This document shows, piece after piece, positions 8,086 through 16,118 of a stretch of DNA of 64,000 nt. Origin of the DNA: an uncultured Eubacteriales bacterium (GTDB lineage Bacteria > Bacillota > Clostridia > Lachnospirales > Lachnospiraceae); assembly GCA_949292785.1 (NCBI GenBank), contig CASFBK010000005.1:124001-188000 (forward strand), read 5' to 3'. Under the pieces are notes generated by a model. It did not search any database. It was not told where the DNA came from and was given only the letters and a program-made list of their open reading frames with translations. Each line of letters begins with the position of its first letter. The stretch's first letter is position 1. Made by a program: the position numbers and the translations under genes.

Positions 8086-8313
8086 ATGAGTGGATCTAAT
8101 AACTCTGGTTCTAACACAAGTAAAATGGCAGTACCACAGGCAAAAGAGGCTATGAATCGTTTTAAGCAGGAAGTTGCATCTGAAATCGGTGTACCTTTAA
8201 AAGAAGGTTACAACGGTGACTTAACTTCTGCACAGGCTGGTTCTATCGGTGGTGAAATGGTCAAGAAAATGATCATGAAGCAGGAACAGCAGATGTCTAG
8301 CGGACAGCAGTAA
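8086..8313 (+). CDS. Alpha/beta-type small acid-soluble spore protein
   Basis: 75 residues, start at ATG 8086 behind TTTGGAGGTGA. The family signatures are plain: AVPQAKEAMNRFKQEVASE with the conserved germination-protease region, and the DNA-binding LTSAQAGSIGGEMVKKMI near the C-terminus. These proteins coat spore DNA, protect it from UV and heat, and are degraded by Gpr on germination. Expression is normally by sigma-G; a CATGATA that fits a sigma-G -10 lies about 115 bases upstream but I see no convincing -35. Strong evidence that the organism sporulates or descends from spore formers. Confidence 0.95.
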   Translation: MSGSNNSGSNTSKMAVPQAKEAMNRFKQEVASEIGVPLKEGYNGDLTSAQAGSIGGEMVKKMIMKQEQQMSSGQQ

Positions 8314-8352
8314 GCATAAGCTTATAGCGCATAACGATAACGCATAAAAATG

Positions 8353-8380
8353 GCAGACCTTATTATAAGGTCTGCTGTTT
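8353..8380. terminator. Bidirectional intrinsic terminator
   Basis: Stem GCAGACCTTA / TAAGGTCTGC with a three-base loop, a T run on the plus side (after the spore gene) and on the minus side (after the diguanylate cyclase). It serves both convergent genes. Confidence 0.88.
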
Positions 8381-9313
8381 TTATAAATTTATAATATGAA
8401 AGGTATTTTTGCCCCTCTTTTTTGCAATGTACAACGCTGTATCCGCCTGCCGGAACAAATACTTATAGCTGACAGTTCTTTTATCTGCTCCGCTACTCAT
8501 TCGTGCTATTCCGATACTAATCGTTACCAATATGTTCCCCTGAATACCATCATCACTGCTATTGTAACGCCCTTTTCTTATCTCCTCCATCAATATACGG
8601 ACAAATTCTTCTACCCGATTCTGACTACCATTTTTCAAAAAAACCAAAAACTCATCTCCACCGGCGCGACCGGCAAAATCATTTTTTCCGATTGTACTTT
8701 TTAGAATCTGTGCAACCTGTATCAAAATATCATTTCCTTTTAAATGCCCCAGCGTGTCATTAATATTTTTAAAATTATCAACATCAATCATGCACATGGC
8801 GCAGCCTTGATAATTCTCCTCCTCTTTTAACCATTGTTCTACCTTTTCTTTCACCGTTTTAACATTGTATATCTGTGTTAGTGGATCACGTTGTATCTGG
8901 GAAATTAAGTCTTTTCTCCACACAATATTTTCATGACAGTCTGAGATATGAAAATGCACGATTTCGTATTTTTCTTTCTTTTTTTCCAGAAGAATAGAGC
9001 AACGTTGGCTGTTTTTTAACATAAATCCTCCCTCTTCCATTGGCTCTAATACGTAAATTCCCTCTACTAATACAGCGTCATTGCCTTCCCAGACAATACG
9101 AAAGGAGCTTTTTCCCATCTTGCACAGCGGAAATTGTTTCTGCCTTTTTAAATGCCAACGCACCTCTTTGGCACCTTCATATATTTCAGACTCATTTTCC
9201 CCAATCCATGTAACATTTTTCTCCAAACAATCAGAAAGTCTTTCTCCGTTTCTATATAAATCCTTTATTAAATCCTGAACATATTTACATAAATCTTTCT
9301 TCTGTTTTTTCAT
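8381..9313 (-). CDS. Diguanylate cyclase with NTF2/SnoaL-like sensor domain
   Basis: 310 residues from ATG 9313, which follows GCGAGGAGAATT; a longer in-frame start would read into the control region. Residues about 1-140 form a SnoaL/NTF2-like domain (LYRNGERLSDCLEKNVTWIG) with no membrane span, so the protein is cytoplasmic. Residues about 150-310 are a GGDEF domain: MIDVDNFKNINDTLGHLKG and the intact active site AGGDEF. The product would be cyclic di-GMP. The position five residues before GGDEF reads KND rather than RxxD, so the inhibitory I-site seems absent and product inhibition may be lost. It is divergent from the XRE regulator at 9457 and shares inverted repeats with it. Confidence 0.9.
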   Translation of the reverse strand: MKKQKKDLCKYVQDLIKDLYRNGERLSDCLEKNVTWIGENESEIYEGAKEVRWHLKRQKQFPLCKMGKSSFRIVWEGNDAVLVEGIYVLEPMEEGGFMLKNSQRCSILLEKKKEKYEIVHFHISDCHENIVWRKDLISQIQRDPLTQIYNVKTVKEKVEQWLKEEENYQGCAMCMIDVDNFKNINDTLGHLKGNDILIQVAQILKSTIGKNDFAGRAGGDEFLVFLKNGSQNRVEEFVRILMEEIRKGRYNSSDDGIQGNILVTISIGIARMSSGADKRTVSYKYLFRQADTALYIAKKRGKNTFHIINL

Positions 9314-9353
9314 ATAAATTCTCCTCGCTATGCTCACTCTTTTTACAAGCATA

Positions 9354-9416
9354 ATAATACAACAATATATCTGTATTTTCAACACCTATTGTTGTATTAT
9401 AATTTATTGTATTATC
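9354..9416. promoter_or_regulatory. Shared inverted repeat between GGDEF and XRE genes
   Basis: A 14-bp arm ATAATACAACAATA (9354-9367) is perfectly repeated in inverse orientation as TATTGTTGTATTAT (9387-9400), and a third partial copy TTATTGTATTAT follows at about 9404. The repeats sit in the only intergenic space between the two divergent genes and are probably the operator of the XRE protein. Confidence 0.6.
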
Positions 9417-9456
9417 ACCCATAATATAATCAAAATATTGATTGTGAGGATAATAA

Positions 9457-9765
9457 ATGAATATAGCAGAACAATTCAAAAAACTGAGAAGCGAAAAAGG
9501 TTTCAGCGTATATAAGCTGTCCAAATTGTCAGATGTTTCAGAGAATTATATACACAAAATCGAAAAAGGTGAAAGTCTTCCTTCTGTTTTTGTTTTGGAA
9601 AAGCTTTTAGACAGTCTGGATACTACTCTTTCAGAATTCTTCTGTGAAGATAATTCAGCCATATATCCGACAGATTTTGAACGGGAAATCCTTACAAATC
9701 TCCGTCGACTGACACAAGAAGAATCTGATACTATCCTGCATCTTATAAAACTTATGGCGAAATAA
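9457..9765 (+). CDS. XRE-family helix-turn-helix regulator
   Basis: 102 residues. The helix-turn-helix occupies residues about 6-60 (LRSEKGFSVYKLSKLSDVSE then YIHKIEKGESLPSV), followed by a C-terminal helical tail likely used for dimerisation. The start follows GAGGATAATAA. It lies back to back with the diguanylate cyclase, and the shared inverted repeats suggest that it represses both itself and the cyclase, linking an unknown signal to c-di-GMP. No toxin partner is visible. Confidence 0.88.
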   Translation: MNIAEQFKKLRSEKGFSVYKLSKLSDVSENYIHKIEKGESLPSVFVLEKLLDSLDTTLSEFFCEDNSAIYPTDFEREILTNLRRLTQEESDTILHLIKLMAK

Positions 9766-9781
9766 TCTTTTCCCTCTTATA

Positions 9782-9810
9782 TTTACTTTTCACTCTTCGA
9801 CCACTATAAT
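9782..9810 (+). promoter_or_regulatory. Promoter of the CYTH gene
   Basis: TTTACT and a perfect TATAAT (9805-9810) are separated by 17 bp, 29 bases before the CYTH start codon. Confidence 0.6.
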
Positions 9811-9838
9811 AAAATTAAAACACCAAAGGAGATTTTTC

Positions 9839-10288
9839 ATGGAAATCGAACGTAAATTTTTAATTGATACTTTGCCGGAAAATATTTCCCAATATCCTTT
9901 CCGTCAACTGGAACAAGGTTACTTGTGTACAGAGCCTGTGGTCCGCATCCGCCGGGAAGATGATGATTATTATCTCACCTACAAATCCAAAGGGCTTATG
10001 GTTCGGGAGGAATACAATCTTCCTCTCACCAAAGACGCATATCAACATCTATTGCCCAAAATTGATGGTATCTTAATCACCAAAAAGCGGTATCTGATTC
10101 CTCTTTCTGAAAAGCTTACCATTGAACTGGATATTTTTGAAGATGCGCTTGCTCCGTTAGTCCTTACAGAAGTGGAATTCACCTCGGAAGAGGAGGCAAA
10201 CGCTTTTACCCCGCCGGAATGGTTTGGGGAAGAAGTCACTTATTCTACCAAATATCACAACAGTACCCTAAGTCAGAGAAAACCTTGA
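9839..10288 (+). CDS. CYTH-domain protein (inorganic triphosphatase-like)
   Basis: 149 residues starting MEIERKFLID, which contains the defining ExExK signature for triphosphate and metal binding at residues 2-6. Further charged strands (VVRIRREDDDYYLTYKSKG, IELDIFE, TEVEF) form the acidic/basic tunnel. Bacterial members usually cleave inorganic tripolyphosphate; some bind it or act on thiamine triphosphate. Ribosome site AAAGGAG. Its own promoter and a terminator that overlaps its last codons make it a single-gene unit. Confidence 0.9.
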   Translation: MEIERKFLIDTLPENISQYPFRQLEQGYLCTEPVVRIRREDDDYYLTYKSKGLMVREEYNLPLTKDAYQHLLPKIDGILITKKRYLIPLSEKLTIELDIFEDALAPLVLTEVEFTSEEEANAFTPPEWFGEEVTYSTKYHNSTLSQRKP

Positions 10289-10313
10289 TTTTCTGACCAG
10301 GGTACTGTTTTAC
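10261..10313 (+). terminator. Terminator overlapping the CYTH stop codon
   Basis: Outer stem CAGTACCCT/AGGGTACTG (10261-10269, 10299-10307) and inner TCAGA.AAA/TTTTCTGA, followed by TTTTAC. The 5' arm is inside the CYTH coding sequence. Confidence 0.8.
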
Positions 10314-10343
10314 TTCCTGAAATATTCTGTTTTACTTCTTCTA

Positions 10344-10979
10344 CTATATAATAAACAATATTGAAATCAATAAATACGACCATCTAATATTCTTATTTAA
10401 TAATACATAGATAACACCATATACTACTGCACTTACAACGGCATATATTCCTGTCATAAAATCCTGTGTCAAAACATGTACCAGTCCCCAGGTGCATGCC
10501 AGAAAGATTCCTCCAAATGGAACTACCTTGCAATTCGTCAGATTTTCAAAAAATCTCTGTCCAAATACAATAGCAAGTACAATTAATGCTGTCTCAAAAA
10601 GATAATATATGAATTGGAAAATAAACTGGACTCCCCCAAGACTAGTCATTTCCATCACAATTTTAGAGCCACCAATTACCATATATTTTGCAATCAGTGC
10701 CAACACCATCAAAAGAACGACTGCCACCACTTTCTGATTAGCAGGCTTTTTCTTTTCTTCCAAAACAGCATACCTTAATTTCTTGGTACTATTTCTCACC
10801 AACAGATATGCTACGGTTCCCCATAGTACACAGGTCAAACTCCAATGCAGGCAGCTGAAAAACAGATTTTTTTCTATTCCAATCATACTTTCTAACATTC
10901 CCAACAGAATTTCCAATCCAAAACCTGCAAATGCATACAATCCGTAATATAAATGCTCCTTATTATCCACTTTCTCCAT
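10344..10979 (-). CDS. Polytopic membrane protein, CPBP-like
   Basis: 211 residues with about six predicted membrane spans. The segment FGGIFLACTWGLVHVLTQDFMTG resembles the FxxxH motif of CPBP/CAAX-type intramembrane proteases, but I do not find the paired glutamates (EExxxR) that catalysis requires, so it may be a non-catalytic relative. Start ATG 10979 follows AAGGAGAG. No operon partner. Function unknown. Confidence 0.65.
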   Translation of the reverse strand: MEKVDNKEHLYYGLYAFAGFGLEILLGMLESMIGIEKNLFFSCLHWSLTCVLWGTVAYLLVRNSTKKLRYAVLEEKKKPANQKVVAVVLLMVLALIAKYMVIGGSKIVMEMTSLGGVQFIFQFIYYLFETALIVLAIVFGQRFFENLTNCKVVPFGGIFLACTWGLVHVLTQDFMTGIYAVVSAVVYGVIYVLLNKNIRWSYLLISILFII

Positions 10980-11058
10980 AACTCTCTCCTTATTTTTTAA
11001 TATTTAGTTTGTAATACGCTAAATTATAACAGACTTTGCATTGTGCCACAACTCATAA

Positions 11059-11103
11059 ATAAAAAAGTAGAGAAGGGACTGACTTTTTCCATCAGCACCT
11101 TCT
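11059..11103 (-). terminator. Terminator after the AraC-GyrI gene
   Basis: On the minus strand AGAAGGTGCTGA and TCAGTCCCTTCT pair with one mismatch pair, and a run of six T follows shortly after. Confidence 0.7.
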
Positions 11104-11129
11104 CCATGATTCAACTTACATTTTTCTTT

Positions 11130-12020
11130 CTATTTCCTTTTTACCGGAATCCAGATAGCACTCTTATAGTCCGGTGCACTGGTATCTCCTTGAAAATACC
11201 ATTCAATATTTACACCCATGGCAATTTCATACTCCGGATTATTCGGAAGCCACTCCCGGAATATCTTCGTATTCACTGACTGCAATGCTCCCGGCATGGG
11301 GCCGGTACACAGAAACTTCGCCCATTCCATCTCGGGAAGCTCAAATACTTTCATTCCTTCCGGTACTTTGCCACCCCGATAGTTTCCGGCAATCAGATAA
11401 CGGAACTTTCCCTCTTCTTCCACATCATCAATACAAATACCGTAAGCACCAATACAACAATCACGAATCACCTGCTCCTCTTCATTCTTAGGCTCCTCCT
11501 GTGCAAACAGCGGCTTCATGTACTTCTCACAAAACTCATCCCAGAACTTTGGAATATCCTGATAAGAAGAGTCAAAGGAAAACACCCTCTCCATTCCGAT
11601 TACCTGAAAACGTTCCATTTTTTCCACTACATAATCCATGTCATTTCCTCCTTGAATTGATATTGTAATTTTCAGAGGTAAGAATGGCTTTATTTTCTCC
11701 GAATGATTTCGTATCTGTACCGGAGAAATCCCATGGAAACGAGAGAATGCCTTTGTAAAACTTTCTGGTGTATCATAGCCGTACTTAAATGCAAGGTCAA
11801 TTACCTTTTCTTTTCCTGATATAGCTTCCATTGCGGCAAGATACAGCCTGCGGTTTCTGATGTACTCTGCTACGGAATAGCCTGTCATAATCTTAAATGC
11901 CTTCTGAAAATAAAAGGTTGACATACATACTTCTCTTGCAATCTTTTCCGCACTAATGTCTTCCAAAAGGTGTGTTTCCATATATCGGATTGATTTCTGC
12001 AAGCTTTCTGTCCATTCCAT
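11130..12020 (-). CDS. AraC-family regulator with GyrI-like effector domain
   Basis: 296 residues from the ATG at 12020, which is seven bases after AGGAGG; an upstream in-frame start is weaker. Residues about 1-105 carry the AraC double helix-turn-helix (ISAEKIAREVCMSTFYFQKA, AFKYGYDTPESFTKAFSRFH). Residues about 130-296 are a GyrI-like small-molecule-binding domain (MERFQVIGMERVFS, then IGAYGICIDD). Rob/SoxS-like members bind hydrophobic drugs and switch on efflux or detoxification genes. The target is not obvious; it is a single-gene unit. Confidence 0.92.
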   Translation of the reverse strand: MEWTESLQKSIRYMETHLLEDISAEKIAREVCMSTFYFQKAFKIMTGYSVAEYIRNRRLYLAAMEAISGKEKVIDLAFKYGYDTPESFTKAFSRFHGISPVQIRNHSEKIKPFLPLKITISIQGGNDMDYVVEKMERFQVIGMERVFSFDSSYQDIPKFWDEFCEKYMKPLFAQEEPKNEEEQVIRDCCIGAYGICIDDVEEEGKFRYLIAGNYRGGKVPEGMKVFELPEMEWAKFLCTGPMPGALQSVNTKIFREWLPNNPEYEIAMGVNIEWYFQGDTSAPDYKSAIWIPVKRK

Positions 12021-12148
12021 TTCCTCACCTCCTGTTATCATGATAATATCATTCAAGAAATTATTCCTGTCATTTTGTGTTCAAAATTGTCCGGTGCTTC
12101 TAAGGGCATATTCTCTCCTTTTAACAAATAACAAACAAAATACTTTCC

Positions 12149-12937
12149 TTACGAATGGCTTTCATCCTGCACTTCATTCTCAATCCATTTTGCAATGTTT
12201 GAAAACTCTATTTTCAATTCTCCATTGTAGATTCCTATCGCTACCGGCTCATCCAGTCCATGAATCACAGGACATGTCTCACTTTCAAAAAAATATACGA
12301 TCAGCTTCTGCTGATAAGGATCTAAAATCCAATATTCTCTTACTCCTGCCTCCATGTACTTGGATAACTTCTTCGTATAGTCCTTCCTCTTCGTAGAAGG
12401 AGAAATAACTTCCAATATAAAATCAGGGGCACCATATACGCCCCATTTCTTCACCTTATCATCCTGACACAGAATCGCCACATCCGGCTGAACCATGGTC
12501 TTCTCGTCACAATCCAGTTGAATGTCCACTGGTGCAATCAGAGGCTGGCAGGCTCCACCATTGTCCATAATGAAGTTAGCAATCTGGCGATGTATTTCCC
12601 CTCCAATCCGCTGATGCAAAAAGGTAGGAGACGCCATATCATAAAAATATCCGTCAATCAGCTCCACCCGCTGTTCTTCCGGCAATGCACGGTAATCGTC
12701 AATGGTATAGCTGCCCTGCATATGCCGGGTATTTACCTGATAACTACTCTCCTCACACACCATTGATACATCTGTAAATAATCGCTCCAATGCCTGCAAC
12801 GTATCATAACGTGGACTTACCGTTTCTCCAGAAAAAATCTTCTGAATCGTTCCTAAAGGCACTCCTGACAGCTCTGCTATCTGTGCATAGGTGTAACCCT
12901 TTTCCTGCTTTTTCTTCTTCATTTCCTGAATTGTCAT
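12149..12937 (-). CDS. XRE helix-turn-helix fused to Uma2-type endonuclease fold
   Basis: 262 residues in two parts. Residues about 1-55 are an XRE helix-turn-helix (YTYAQIAELSGVPLGTIQKI). Residues about 75-255 are a Uma2/DUF820 PD-(D/E)XK domain: YRALPEEQRVELIDG, the acidic VQPDVAILC, and the catalytic-looking DFILEVISPSTKRKDYTKKL. Uma2 proteins are abundant in cyanobacteria and firmicutes and their biological role is unclear. The fused DNA-binding head suggests a sequence-guided nuclease or a regulator built on the fold. Strong AGGAGG site at the start. Confidence 0.9.
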   Translation of the reverse strand: MTIQEMKKKKQEKGYTYAQIAELSGVPLGTIQKIFSGETVSPRYDTLQALERLFTDVSMVCEESSYQVNTRHMQGSYTIDDYRALPEEQRVELIDGYFYDMASPTFLHQRIGGEIHRQIANFIMDNGGACQPLIAPVDIQLDCDEKTMVQPDVAILCQDDKVKKWGVYGAPDFILEVISPSTKRKDYTKKLSKYMEAGVREYWILDPYQQKLIVYFFESETCPVIHGLDEPVAIGIYNGELKIEFSNIAKWIENEVQDESHS

Positions 12938-13089
12938 ATGGATACCTCCTGCCTGTCATGTGCTTCTACAAAACGTTCCTGTAACTTCTTACCATAAGTA
13001 TATGTCGGATTTTTCCATTTGTCAACCGAAATGTATTACAATTTTAACCGTTTCTGTGGTCTGTTTCCATTTTTCAACCGTTTTATTAT

Positions 13090-13170
13090 TTATTTGTGCT
13101 TATATCCGGTATACATAGTAAGCGCAAAACAAATGATTGTCGCCCATGCCCAAAATTTATGATTTTTCAT
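13090..13170 (-). CDS. 26-residue single-span membrane protein
   Basis: A short frame with an excellent ribosome site (AAGGAGG, nine bases before ATG). The peptide begins MKNHKFWAWATIICFALTMY and ends with basic TGYKHK, giving one membrane span with charged ends. It resembles a conserved small gut-Firmicute family (I recall DUF6219) with K-H-K-x-W-A and a YTGY ending. Function is unknown. It stands alone between the Uma2 fusion and the GNAT gene. Confidence 0.72.
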   Translation of the reverse strand: MKNHKFWAWATIICFALTMYTGYKHK

Positions 13171-13205
13171 CGCTTTCTACCTCCTTTTCTAAAATATTAT
13201 ATCTA

Positions 13206-13652
13206 TTACAGCTCCTTTGTCATTTGTATATAAGGTAACTGCTGATATCCACATTTTTTATATACTTCAATGGCGCGGCCGTTGCTGGGCTCGACTTCCA
13301 GTCTTAGCCGAACCGCCTTTCCCCGATATGCTTCTTCCAGATATGAAAAGAACTGTGTGCCGATACCACTACCTCGATATTCCGGTTTTATATAAAGGTC
13401 TTCTATCCAAATACATAGTCCGCCATATTCCGTAGAATAGCTTTTTGCAAGCATGGAATAACCTGCAATCTGACCTTCTTCCTCAAATACAAAGCCTTCG
13501 ATAAAGGGATTCTCCCCTACACAATCTTCAATATCACGTCTTAATACTGCTTCTGATGCCTTATGCAGAATTGCAGGCGAATCATAAAACACACCCATCA
13601 TCGCCAGCACTTCCTCGGTGTCTTTGCTTTTCATCGTTCTTATTGTAATCAT
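13206..13652 (-). CDS. GNAT-family N-acetyltransferase
   Basis: 148 residues beginning MITIRTMKSKDTEEVLAMM. The acetyl-CoA pyrophosphate loop is IKPEYRGSGIGTQFF (motif A, Q/R-x-x-G-x-G/A form), preceded by CIWIEDLYI and followed by VEPSNGRAIEVYKKCGY (motif B). Acceptor unknown; the sequence pattern suits small-molecule or protein amines. Transcribed alone. Confidence 0.9.
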   Translation of the reverse strand: MITIRTMKSKDTEEVLAMMGVFYDSPAILHKASEAVLRRDIEDCVGENPFIEGFVFEEEGQIAGYSMLAKSYSTEYGGLCIWIEDLYIKPEYRGSGIGTQFFSYLEEAYRGKAVRLRLEVEPSNGRAIEVYKKCGYQQLPYIQMTKEL

Positions 13653-13760
13653 TTTCTATTTCTCCTATCTAATTTCTTTCTTGTAATTATACATGATTTT
13701 GATGGATTTTCAATATAACTGCAACTTTCACCCAGCTTATATATGCCACACAAATAACAA

Positions 13761-13808
13761 AAAGAAGATAAACACTGAAATGTAATCCTTCCACGGTTTA
13801 TCTTCTTT
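13761..13808 (-). terminator. Terminator after the SPFH/RHH pair
   Basis: Perfect 13-bp stem AAAGAAGATAAAC / GTTTATCTTCTTT followed on the minus strand by a T-rich tract. Confidence 0.85.
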
Positions 13809-13827
13809 CCTTGTAAATCATATCTTT

Positions 13828-14031
13828 TTAATGAATATCCAATTCCGGTGGCACATCAATTTCATCTGACACGTATTTGCCATTCTTCTTCCGCTGTCTG
13901 ACGCATTCTGACAAAAGATATTCTATCTGTCCATTTACGGAACGAAAATCATCTTCCGCCCAGGCTGCTATTGCATCATAAAGCTTTGGGGAAAGCCGAA
14001 GCGGCACCTGCTTTTTCGTATTATCTGCCAT
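13828..14031 (-). CDS. Arc-like ribbon-helix-helix protein
   Basis: 67 residues. The N-terminal strand [20 protein letters not shown] and the following [16 protein letters not shown] match the ribbon-helix-helix fold of Arc/MetJ-type DNA-binding proteins. It starts three bases after the SPFH gene stop, so the two are co-translated. RHH proteins are usually dimeric repressors; here an autoregulatory role over the SPFH operon is plausible. This gene order with an SPFH protein is familiar in Firmicutes. Confidence 0.82.
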   Translation of the reverse strand: MADNTKKQVPLRLSPKLYDAIAAWAEDDFRSVNGQIEYLLSECVRQRKKNGKYVSDEIDVPPELDIH

Positions 14032-14034
14032 ATG

Positions 14035-15033
14035 CTAATAAAGACTTCCTGAATTCACAATCGGCTGCGCATCGTGATTTCCACAAAGTACAACCAGAAG
14101 ATTCGATACCATTGCAGCCTTTCGTTCTTCATCTAATGTTACGACCTGATTTTCGCTTAAACGTTCTAATGCCATTTCAACCATGCCAACCGCTCCGTCG
14201 ACAATCATTTTTCTGGCATCGATGATGGCAGATGCCTGCTGACGCTGAAGCATAACAGCGGCAATCTCAGGAGCATAAGCAAGATAGGTAATACGTGCCT
14301 CTACGACTTCGATACCTGCTTCATTCACCCGTACCTGTATTTCATCACGAATCCTTGTAGCTACCGTTTCACTGGAGCCCCGAAGACTGCCTTCATCTGC
14401 AATGCCATCCCCTGTGGTGTCTACATTCGGTGCAACATCGTATGGATAGAGACGTACAATATTTCTCAAAGCGCTGTCACACTGAAGAGAAAGAAATTCC
14501 TTGTAATTATCTACATTAAATACAGCCTTTGCCGTATCTGTAATACGCCAGGTAACGGCAATCCCAATTTCTACCGGATTTCCAAGACAGTCATTGATTT
14601 TCTGGCGATTGTTGTTTAATGTCATAATCTTTAATGAAATTTTCTTTGTGGGCATTTCAACTTCCGTAGTATTTTTTGCTAAAATGCCATTATTTACATC
14701 ACCACTCTGATTTAACTTTGTCTTTGCAGCCGGATTCACTGCGGTACAAAATGGATTAACAAAATAGAAGCCCGGCTCTTTTAACGTACCAATATATTTT
14801 CCAAATAAGGTAAGAACCAATGCTTCTTGGGGTTTTAAAACCTTAAGCCCCGGCCAGAACAGCCATGTAACACAAAGAAGAATAATACCGATAATCAGAA
14901 GTGCCGGATTCTCCCCTCTCTCTACCATAATACCACCTATAACGGTTCCTGCGATTGCTGCGGCATAGATAATAAGTGAAAGCAGTAAAACCATCATACC
15001 GTTTTTCTTTCTTTTTAAAACTTTTTCCTCCAT
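14035..15033 (-). CDS. SPFH-domain (stomatin/prohibitin-like) membrane protein
   Basis: 332 residues: two N-terminal membrane spans (residues about 10-60), then LKPQEALVLTLFGKYIGTL, which starts the SPFH domain, and EVVEARITYLAYAPEIAAVMLQRQQA in the coiled-coil part. SPFH proteins assemble into large membrane cages that organise lipid microdomains or shield proteases. Partner genes (NfeD, FtsH) are not adjacent. Co-operonic with the RHH protein. Confidence 0.93.
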   Translation of the reverse strand: MEEKVLKRKKNGMMVLLLSLIIYAAAIAGTVIGGIMVERGENPALLIIGIILLCVTWLFWPGLKVLKPQEALVLTLFGKYIGTLKEPGFYFVNPFCTAVNPAAKTKLNQSGDVNNGILAKNTTEVEMPTKKISLKIMTLNNNRQKINDCLGNPVEIGIAVTWRITDTAKAVFNVDNYKEFLSLQCDSALRNIVRLYPYDVAPNVDTTGDGIADEGSLRGSSETVATRIRDEIQVRVNEAGIEVVEARITYLAYAPEIAAVMLQRQQASAIIDARKMIVDGAVGMVEMALERLSENQVVTLDEERKAAMVSNLLVVLCGNHDAQPIVNSGSLY

Positions 15034-15108
15034 AAAACATCCCTTCTTTCTTTTTGATATTATTATGATATCACTTTTATATCATTTGTGCAACCATAAT
15101 TTGACAAC

Positions 15109-15148
15109 AATCACTTTTGTACTCTGCAAAAAGTGCTTGCATTCACAA
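15109..15148. repeat. Short intergenic repeat, copy A
   Basis: CAATCACTTTT...AAAAAGTGCTTGCATTCA is imperfectly palindromic and recurs at 16078-16118, on the other side of the HAD gene. The copies share 11 bases at one end and about 16 at the other. Confidence 0.6.
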
Positions 15149-15192
15149 AAAGACCATAGGAAAATACCACACTGCGGTATTCTCCTATGGTC
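15146..15192 (-). terminator. Terminator after the HAD phosphatase gene
   Basis: GACCATAGGAgAATACC pairs with GGTATTtTCCTATGGTC around ACACTGC, and the minus-strand tail is TTTTTG. Confidence 0.85.
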
Positions 15193-15223
15193 ATAGAATA
15201 TGTCTTATACATATCATATATTT

Positions 15224-16039
15224 TTATACATTACCTTTGAGCCAAACAGCCACCCCATCTGCATCATTACTGCCAATAATTCCGGTTGCCATTTGCTTTA
15301 GTTCATCCACTGCATTTTCCACCGCATAACATTCGTCAGAAATTCGAAACATCGGTATATCATTTACGGCATCACCAAAAGAAACCACTCTCTCACAATT
15401 CCATAATTCTTTCAGTTTTTGAATGGCATTCGCCTTGGTTGCCTTCCTGGGCATGATTTCACACCAATATTCCGTACGATATAATTCCTGCTGCAGCGTG
15501 CAGGTATATCTGCTATCATTTGAAAAAATATCGTAAACCGGCTGTAATTCTTCCCTTTCTCCGATACAGGTATAGTAAAACATATTTCCTTCATATAACT
15601 TTTCCGCGGTTTCAAGTGGTCTGAGCCTTTTATCTCCCTTTCGCAGGCTCAAATATCTTCGTATCCCATCATTCTCCCGGCTTGTCACCCAGGACACTTT
15701 TTCTTTCCCTTGTACAAAAGAATAGACCAGTGGACTAATATCATGTTCTTTCAAAACCTCTATTATCTTGTCCGTCTCCTCTTTCTGAAAACCTTCTGAC
15801 GCAATAATGGCACCTGTTGCAGGATGAAATATAAAGGCTCCATTATAAGCGATTACAGGAATCTTTGTAGAAAGACCTTTCGTAACCACTGATGCTGAAA
15901 CCAACGACCTCGCCGTCGCATATGTAAAAAGTATCCCTTGTTCTACCAGAGAATTGATTATTTCAATACTATATGGATTGATAAAGCTCTGCGTATTTAA
16001 CAATGTTCCATCCAAGTCTGTCACGTATAAGGTTTTCAT
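15224..16039 (-). CDS. Cof-type HAD phosphatase
   Basis: 271 residues beginning MKTLYVTDLDGTLLNT, HAD motif I with both aspartates (residues 8 and 10). Motif III/IV appears as VVSFGDAVNDIPMF near residue 215, and the cap domain lies between, as in the Cof/YbjI subfamily. These enzymes dephosphorylate sugar phosphates, FMN, PLP or similar; the exact substrate cannot be read. Flanked by the two copies of a short intergenic repeat. Confidence 0.92.
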   Translation of the reverse strand: MKTLYVTDLDGTLLNTQSFINPYSIEIINSLVEQGILFTYATARSLVSASVVTKGLSTKIPVIAYNGAFIFHPATGAIIASEGFQKEETDKIIEVLKEHDISPLVYSFVQGKEKVSWVTSRENDGIRRYLSLRKGDKRLRPLETAEKLYEGNMFYYTCIGEREELQPVYDIFSNDSRYTCTLQQELYRTEYWCEIMPRKATKANAIQKLKELWNCERVVSFGDAVNDIPMFRISDECYAVENAVDELKQMATGIIGSNDADGVAVWLKGNV

Positions 16040-16077
16040 TTTCTTATCCTTTCCATCATCTTAGTATTTTTCGCTAG

Positions 16078-16118
16078 CAATCACTTTTCCTCAGAGCAAA
16101 AAAGTGGTTGCATTCAAT
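16078..16118. repeat. Short intergenic repeat, copy B
   Basis: GCAATCACTTTT and AAAAGTGGTTGC form an inverted repeat around CCTCAGAGC. On the minus strand it follows the XRE stop codon and may act as its terminator. Related to 15109-15148. Confidence 0.6.
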
